Below are positions 58,205 to 64,000 of a stretch of DNA of 64,000 nt, in pieces. The DNA is from Capra hircus (Eukaryota > Chordata > Mammalia > Artiodactyla > Bovidae), in NCBI RefSeq assembly GCF_001704415.2, contig NC_030823.1, positions 77,748,458 through 77,812,457 on the forward strand. The letters are read 5' to 3'. How positions within the stretch are numbered: the first letter of the stretch is position 1; the number at the start of each line of letters is the position of its first letter. A program made the translations under genes and the position numbers. Under the pieces are notes generated by a model. It saw only the letters and a program-made list of their open reading frames with translations. It searched no databases and was not told the DNA's origin.

Positions 58205-58439
58205 CTGCAACAACAGACCCCGCAGGTTAGCAGCCACATCCACACGCCACACGCAGTGACACCAGGACACGTGCTGCCAAACACCCTAAAGGAAACGGGC
58301 ACCAGGAGCGCGCTTCCCACGGAGCCCTTCATCAAGGGCTAGGTGAGTCTGGTCCACCGAGTAAGGATTTGACTATCTCTAGGTAGCATTCGAACCCCCT
58401 ACTTCACTGAGCAGAATGAGTATCTATAGAAAGCAGCTG

Positions 58440-58610
58440 AGCCTTGAACACAGGGGTCACACCCCCTGGGCACGGTCAAAAGCCCGCGTGTACCTTACAG
58501 TCAGCCCTGGTGTGTGAGGGTCCTCCACATCCGTGGGCCAACCAACCCCAGGCCTGTAGGGTTTCCTCTTGGAAACCCATGTTGTTCAAGGTCAACCGTC
58601 CCGTTAGTCT
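58440..58610. repeat. MER8/Tigger-like nonautonomous DNA transposon
   Basis: Inverted ends CCTTGAACACAGGGGTCA (58442) and TTGTTCAAGGTCAACCGT (near 58584) frame about 165 bp. Inside are CAGTCAGCCC and CACATCCGTGGGCCAACCAA, the pattern of Tigger-derived MER8-type elements. It is old and diverged, in a KIF14 intron. Confidence 0.6.
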
Positions 58611-60019
58611 TGGGCTCTGGATACTGTGGTTGAAGGACATCAGTGAGCTTCTGGGCTCACTGGGCTTAAGGTCCATAGGAAGAGCGAGAAATCAGGCAAG
58701 TAACTACACTCGAGTGCCACGCTGTGAAAGTACTGGGGGGTGGGGGGCGGCCTGCAGAGACTCTGGGGAAGGACGCGGCCCCAGAGCCTGGAGGCCCGCC
58801 ACCCCCAGAGCAGGGGTCAGCTGCACGGAGAGGCAGGCGGGTTGCGGGGAGAGAGGGAGGCTCACGGGGAGGTTGGGCCCAGGTGGATTCTGAGCTGCGG
58901 CTGAAGGTGATGAAGTTAAAAAGAATGTTACCCAGAAAGACACTGCTCTCTGCGACAGAGAGGCTGTGATACGTTCGCGGTTGGGAGCTCGGGCATCGCT
59001 CAGACCTGGGCTTGAGCACCAGCCCTTCCCTTAGCAGCTGGGGGGCTTTGGACAAGGTTCTCATCTCTCTAAATCCTCGGTGACTTCGTCCGTGAACTGG
59101 GGGTAAGGAGGGCCTTTGCTGCTCAGCAGACATTCGACACACGCTCCCCGGTGACTATGCTTCCGGTGGATGAACCGCCGTGACCTCCACATCCTGAAAG
59201 CCCCCCATCTCCTCCTCGAAGCCTTAGGCCGCAGGAGACGCCCATCCGGGAACCTCAGCCTCACCGCGTCCACACCAGCCCCACTCGGCTCCCCCGCCCG
59301 CCCCCTGGCCGCATCCTCGTCACCCATGCCCAGGCCCGCCGGGACGCGTGTGAAGCCCGCCCTCCCTCGGGTCCAGGCCAGGCCCTCATCACCGGCCCTG
59401 CCCCTGCTCTCCTCCCGCCGGCCCTGGAGGACAGGGAGCGCCGGGCCTTTCTCTGGCACCCCCAGACACGGCAGCCGCAGTCCTGCTTCCAACCACGCTG
59501 GGGGCTGGGCCCCGGGGCGAAGGCCCCTCCAGGGCACGTTCGCCTCTCTGTAGCCCGAGGGTCGGGGAGAGAGGGGCAGCCGTGCGTCTCGTCTGCCTCA
59601 GTTAATAAGCGGCACTTGTCACGCACAGAGGTCCTCGGTCCCCACGACAGAGTGCCAAGGTGCTCATCCTAACCTGACTGCGTCTCACACTCTGCAAACT
59701 ACGATAAAATACCGCAGAATACGCCAGGCTTCTGAGAAAGGGGAATTTAAAGTAATAAACACTGCTTGTTTTTATAGGAAATTTGATTTATGCTAGTCTA
59801 AGCTGCTCTTAAAACTTCTATGGTAAAATACCGAGGACTTTTCCTTCATTTACTAACTGGAATGTAAGCAACCTAATGCCCTCACGGCTGTAATCTGATC
59901 ACTGACACTCAGGCTTCCCCCCAACAGATCCCCGCCGTGAGAGCAGACAGTTCTTGTGGACAGGGAATGAGGCACGTCTACACCCAGAGTGAGAGAGCCA
60001 GCAGCGCCCGCAGCCTCAC

Positions 60020-60120
60020 CTCCTCCTGGAAAAGGAAGAAACAGGAACATGGGTGATGTCGGGTTCCCACTCATCTTCAGGCCCACAAAAGACATCTTCA
60101 CCCCGGCTACTGCCACGGCT
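60020..60120 (-). CDS. KIF14: KIF14 coding exon
   Basis: Reads SRGSSRGEDVFCGPEDEWEP, then DITHVPVSSFSRRR. The GEDVF, DEWEPDIT and PVSSFSRRR blocks match human KIF14. The Ser/Arg-rich end is a basic linker. The acceptor is TCCTTAG at the right edge; the donor is AG|GTGAGG at the left. The exon is 101 nt, phase 0 in, and leaves two bases. Another open frame over this exon (start near 60116) is a shadow. Confidence 0.9.
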
Positions 60121-60865
60121 CTAAGGAAATAAACACAGAGTTTCCAGCAACAAAGGGGGAAGGTTTAAACACTTCGCTGCATTTATCAAAGTAAAAATGC
60201 ACAGAAGTGGATGCTGTTTCAGTGAGATCTGAAGATTAATGGGTTCAAATGAGTCAAATTAAAAATGCCTGCACAACAAAATGAAACCCTGGAGATGTCA
60301 ACACAGCCGGGGGGAAACGTATACGACAAGTCTAAAATAAAGGTTATTTTTCTTAAAATCAAGGTTTATTATCAAAATATGTTAAGAAAGCTTACAGATG
60401 TTAGCTCACTACTCACACTTCACTTGCCAAAAAATTCAGAGAATGTGAACACACCCTTTACCAACAAGCAAACAAATCCTCAGTCACTAATTATGAAAAT
60501 GTAAGTTAAACCAGGGACACTGAGAAATGGCAATATTCCTGGCAAGCGATTTGTCAGTGAGAAAAACAGAATAAGAAGTTTCTATTTTTTGATACAGTGT
60601 CAGAAAATGGAAGACAAGGAAATAAAATGTTAGAAACCAACATACGCAGAGCTGTGACTTTTCAAGCAGCAAAGAACCGAAGCCCCGGAGGGCACAGCAG
60701 TGGGCTGGGAACACGAGGTCCCCAGCACCGGCGAGGACCCCGCCCGCTGCAGACTGCTGCACGTCCGTCACACCCTTCTCCCCTTCAACTCACGCGTAAA
60801 ATTTAAAGATCGCACTACTGTACGTGAACAGATTTAGTACTATACTTCCCCATACAGCTATGACA

Positions 60866-61073
60866 GTGAAAGTGTTAGTCACTACGTCGTGTCTGGTTCT
60901 TTTTGAGACCCCATGGACTGTAGCCCACCAGGCTCCTCTGTCCATGGAACTTTCCAGCCAAGAATACTAGAGAGGGTTTCCTTTTCTAGGGGATCTTCCC
61001 AACCCAGGGGTCAAACCCAGGTCTCCTGAATTGTAGGCAGATTCTTTATCGTCTTAGCTACCAGGGAAGCACG
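60866..61073 (-). repeat. Bov-tA SINE in a KIF14 intron
   Basis: Reverse: GTGAAAGTGTTAGTCACTAC, CCCATGGACTGTAGCCCACC, GGGATCTTCCCAACCCAGGG, TTGTAGGCAGATTCTTTATC, TAGCTACCAGGGAAGC. It lies about 200 bp left of the exon at 61275-61407. Confidence 0.92.
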
Positions 61074-61274
61074 TCTCACATAGCTATAAATATATTAAAA
61101 CCCCAAAAATCCCTTCTACAGGTAAAAGTAAATATACACAATTGTTAATACTGGTTGGTTTGGCTACTGTGGATGGCTTTTTATTAATATTTGTCAAATT
61201 TTCCTTAATGAGAACATGTCACTTTTGTATTTTTCATTTCAAAAGTTTATAGAGATTTTGATGATACTACAAAC

Positions 61275-61407
61275 CTCATAAAGTTCCTTCATTGCCGCAA
61301 GCTTAGACTCAAACTTTTCCAGACTCCAGACGGTTGAGACCCCGAGCTGCAGGTTACGGACCCGAATACAAGCGTCAGAGCTGCTTCCTTTATCTGACAC
61401 CACATGT
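61275..61407 (-). CDS. KIF14: KIF14 coding exon
   Basis: Reads HVVSDKGSSSDACIRVRNLQ, then LGVSTVWSLEKFESKLAAMK and ELYE. This is one of the best conserved stretches of the KIF14 tail. The acceptor is CTCTCAG; the donor is GAG|GTTTGT. The exon is 133 nt: one base completes the Arg codon from the previous exon, then 44 whole codons follow. Confidence 0.93.
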
Positions 61408-61919
61408 CTGAGAGAGAAACCAAAGGAAAAAATGCTTCTCCTAAAATACACATAGCAAATACACCTAACCGAGAGATTCTGGAAACGGAACAGCTCCCGT
61501 AAAACTCAGTCCACCGATTGAGTCTCTCCAGAGTTAAGTACTTCTGTCATAGTTATAATCAGGTCTAGGGTATACTATATACTAAAATAACTTCTGAATA
61601 GTAACTTTTTAAATTAAAAATTCAATATTGCACATTTCTTTTAAAACGTGGAATACTAATGAATTCTCAACTCAAAAGAAAATTAGTAAATTCCTAAACC
61701 AGCTAAAATTACTGTTTATAAACTATTTTAAAAAGCCTTATTCACTCCAGAATGACCTCTGAAAGGGGAGTCTGGAAGTGCCCCTCAGGGATTCTGATAC
61801 CTGCTCACTCCTAGATGGGCATGTAGAGTACTAAAGAAACCCAACAACAACAAAAAAATCACATAAAGGGCAACTAGTTTAAAGGAAAGAATGAGTTTAC
61901 TAATAAGATAACTGCTCAC

Positions 61920-62013
61920 CTGCCAAAAACATAATTCCTGTTTAGCCTGCTGCTGATGGCGTTGGCTTCCTGAATCATGACAGACAGTTTCATGGAGCTC
62001 CAACTGGGCTGCG
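61920..62013 (-). CDS. KIF14: KIF14 coding exon
   Basis: In the spliced frame this exon reads QPSWSSMKLSVMIQEANAIS, then SRLNRNYVFG. That matches the KIF14 segment just after the coiled coil. The acceptor is a good pyrimidine tract ending CCAG; the donor is GCAG|GTGAGC. The 94 nt begin with two bases completing an Ala codon and end with two bases of an Arg codon. A different frame (QLELHETVCHD...) is also open here but is a shadow, because only the spliced frame joins both neighbours and keeps the family residues. Confidence 0.9.
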
Positions 62014-63705
62014 CTGGCAGGAGGCAAGGGAGAAGGTTGAGAACAGGGGCGTGAGCGCCGACACACCCCCGGGCACACCCTCTGAAAACCCAGCGTTAAC
62101 TGTGCATCACAAACGGGAAGGGCGCTAACTCAGGGACTTTCCTACAGCCCTCACAGCGAAATAAGACATTCTTCACCCAAAATGAGGTCTTTCACCTAGG
62201 AGGCAGAGAAGGAAAGTAGAGTTCACAGAGACAGGAAATGCCAAAGATGCTGCTTTTCCTCCTAATATTTCTAAAGATCTTCTCTTTTTCCTAAGGTCTA
62301 AGTTAAAGCATTAGATGAAGGATACTACAGCTTTAACTTACACAGAAACACAATCCTTTTATATTTTGCCTAAAATTTTAAAGGTATATAGATAGATATA
62401 GACAGAGATAGAAATACATCCGGAAATTTAAACAATTTTAATCCACAATTCCATGTTCCTAATTCGGATTTAAGATTTTACCAGAGACACTTTCTATGTT
62501 GTTCAGTCAAACTTATAACCAGCATTCCCATTAAAAGCATTTTTTTGAAAGAATAAAATTCATTATTCAGGTGAATTAAAAAAAAAAATCAGTATTCGTG
62601 GCAAGGCACTATTTTAGGACCTAAGAGCAACAAAAAGAGGAATTCACAAAATGTTCTTGTCTCTTGCAAGAGGCATAAGGAGCAGCCCTGCAGAGTAATT
62701 CGACAGAAACGCTGTGGGGAGGGTCGGGCACAGCTACCAGGTGTCCCTGCTGAGACAGGGCCTGGCCCATGCCCTGCGGGAACCCACTGTGCGGCAGCCT
62801 GGGGGCCGCCACAGGCCCAGACCCGAGGCCCTCCAGGAACACCCGGTGGCTGCTCCCAGCCACAAGTCACAGGGGGCGGAGCGAGCAGCAGACGGAAGAG
62901 AACCGAGAGGCACGCCTACCCAACTCGAGGGGCGGGCTGCGTTTGTGCAAACAACGCAAACAAACGCATCTTAAAAATCATGACAGAACCCAGGAAAGGT
63001 GAGCATGGACTAGATCCTCGTGAGTATAAGAAACTAATGTGAATATTTTAGTTGCGATAACAATATCAGAGTTAAGCTTCAGAGAGTGACAGAGAAAAGA
63101 GGCCTTATCTCACTTGGAGACACATAGGGGCGTATTTGCAGATCAAGTGATAGGTTGTTTGGGTTTTTGCTTCAGAACACTCCAAGGAGGCAGCGGCCGA
63201 GCAGGGGCTGGAACAAAACTGAACTTGTGTGGGGAACTGTTGAAGATGGCGAAAAGTACGTAAGGGTTTACTGAAGCAATCTCTGGGCTTTCACAGTTAA
63301 TATTTGAGATTTTCTGTAGTTAAAATAAATTTACATTGAAAACATGCTGTGTTCTACATACGCATGTAGAAATGTACAAAAAAATAACTTCCAAGTAAGA
63401 AAGAAAGTGATGTGTGCAATGATTACATACAACTTAGATAATTCTTATAAAATAAGAATTCAGAATTAGATTAAGACATTTAAAAAACATGATACACGTG
63501 AAAATAATACTTGGAATTCTGTTTACTGTTTGGTCATGTAACTAAATATTCTAAAAATAATAGCTCATACAAATTTATCTAGATCCAGAGAAGTCCGTTA
63601 ACATGTAGAATTGAACATTCTGAATATACAAGGATAACTACCATCTTAGTAACTATATGAAATAGCGCACGTTTAGAATGCCTGCTAAGGCCATCCTACA
63701 CTCAC

Positions 63706-63832
63706 CTGCGAAGGCTTTATCCCTGTGGCTCTGATTCTGCTGCAGAATCTGCACTTCCTGAGCAATCCTTTGCTTCTCTGTTTCTAGAGCTTCCAGAATT
63801 TTCGCGTGCCGAATCCTGTGGTCTTCTAAAGC
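63706..63832 (-). CDS. KIF14: KIF14 coding exon (first in window)
   Basis: The frame starts at ALEDHRIRHAKILEALETE and continues through KQRIAQEVQILQQ to HRDKAFA, a charged, coiled-coil-like helix. The acceptor is CAG directly right of 63832; the donor is G|GTGAGTG directly left of 63706. Length is 127 nt, in phase 0, leaving one base for the next codon. The pyrimidine tract of the acceptor is weak, so the right border is the least certain point. The open frame runs a few codons past it as VTQ, which I read as intron. Confidence 0.88.
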
Positions 63833-64000
63833 CTGGGTGACATTCATTCACGTGGAGCCACACACGAGAGCATGCGGAGAGAGGAATTATGAACCAGACT
63901 GATAACGGCAGCACACGACATAATTCTCATTCCACAAGACGCGTTTTATTAAGCAGGAAAGGCTTTTAAAAAACGACTTATACAGTATCTTTAGAAAACA

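Larger units (their letters stand above)
47873..64000 (-). other. KIF14: KIF14 gene, 3' part (12 coding exons, introns, 3' UTR)
   Basis: This is the 3' part of the mitotic kinesin KIF14, transcribed right to left. KIF14 is a microtubule motor of the central spindle and midbody, needed for cytokinesis, and is known to work with PRC1 and citron kinase. Twelve exons with AG/GT borders and matching phases join into 614 codons plus stop. Residue runs matching my recollection of human KIF14 include LEALETEKQ, MIQEANAISS, FESKLAAMKELYE, SGCLHD, FLPGICKELIGSS, AHEEQDE, LRQEV, AVCDGV, VQEEN and KGVPKRVYEL-like GVPKRVYEL. The frame covers about the last third of the roughly 1,650-residue protein. The FHA and motor domains are upstream, outside the window. 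The sequence here is mostly predicted helical C-terminal region. No frameshift or premature stop is visible, so this is a functional gene and not a retrocopy. Introns carry Bov-tA, CHR-2, BovB and MER8-like insertions. Confidence 0.93.

Noticed and set aside
61785..62078. Minus-strand 97-codon frame with QLELHETVCHDSGSQ as a KIF14 exon translation
   Set aside because: It overlaps a real exon but in the wrong frame. Splicing phase and homology require SMKLSVMIQEANAIS in the other frame.

Overview
The window is nuclear DNA from a ruminant, most likely a bovid (cattle, sheep, goat or a close relative). The evidence is the dense set of lineage-specific repeats on both strands: tRNA-Glu-derived Bov-tA/Bov-A2 SINEs, cetartiodactyl CHR-2-type SINEs, BovB (RTE) LINE 3' ends and ruminant L1 3' ends. 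There are no operons, CRISPR arrays, phage or plasmid features.

The only protein-coding gene I can support is on the minus strand in the right quarter: the 3' part of KIF14, a mitotic kinesin. Twelve coding exons lie between 63832 and 49376, followed by a 3' UTR that runs to a poly(A) signal near 47892. All twelve exons have AG/GT splice borders and compatible phases. They join into one open frame of 614 codons plus a TAA stop, which is roughly the C-terminal third of the protein. The motor and FHA domains and the 5' exons lie beyond the right edge. Some computed open frames over these exons are wrong-frame shadows; at 61920-62013 the true frame is fixed only by splicing phase and homology.

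Positions 1-47872 form the intergenic region downstream of KIF14. In human, ZNF281 is the next gene beyond a gap of more than 100 kb, so this may be part of that gene desert (inference). I find no gene here. It holds (a) many SINE and LINE copies, some nested; (b) repeat-poor AT-rich blocks at about 5.2-8.6 kb, 11.2-13.2 kb, 16-17 kb and 25-26.8 kb that look like candidate conserved noncoding elements; (c) two CpG-rich islands, at about 18.63-18.96 kb and 46.87-47.35 kb, the second just past the KIF14 poly(A) site with a 27-bp minisatellite beside it; and (d) GC-rich stretches (23.9-24.9, 44.7-45.7 kb) where long open frames occur on several frames at once and are not credible genes.

I found no previously undescribed biological system. 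The best leads are the altered KIF14 C-terminus, which lacks the hydrophobic last residue expected of a PDZ ligand, the two orphan CpG islands, and the candidate noncoding elements.
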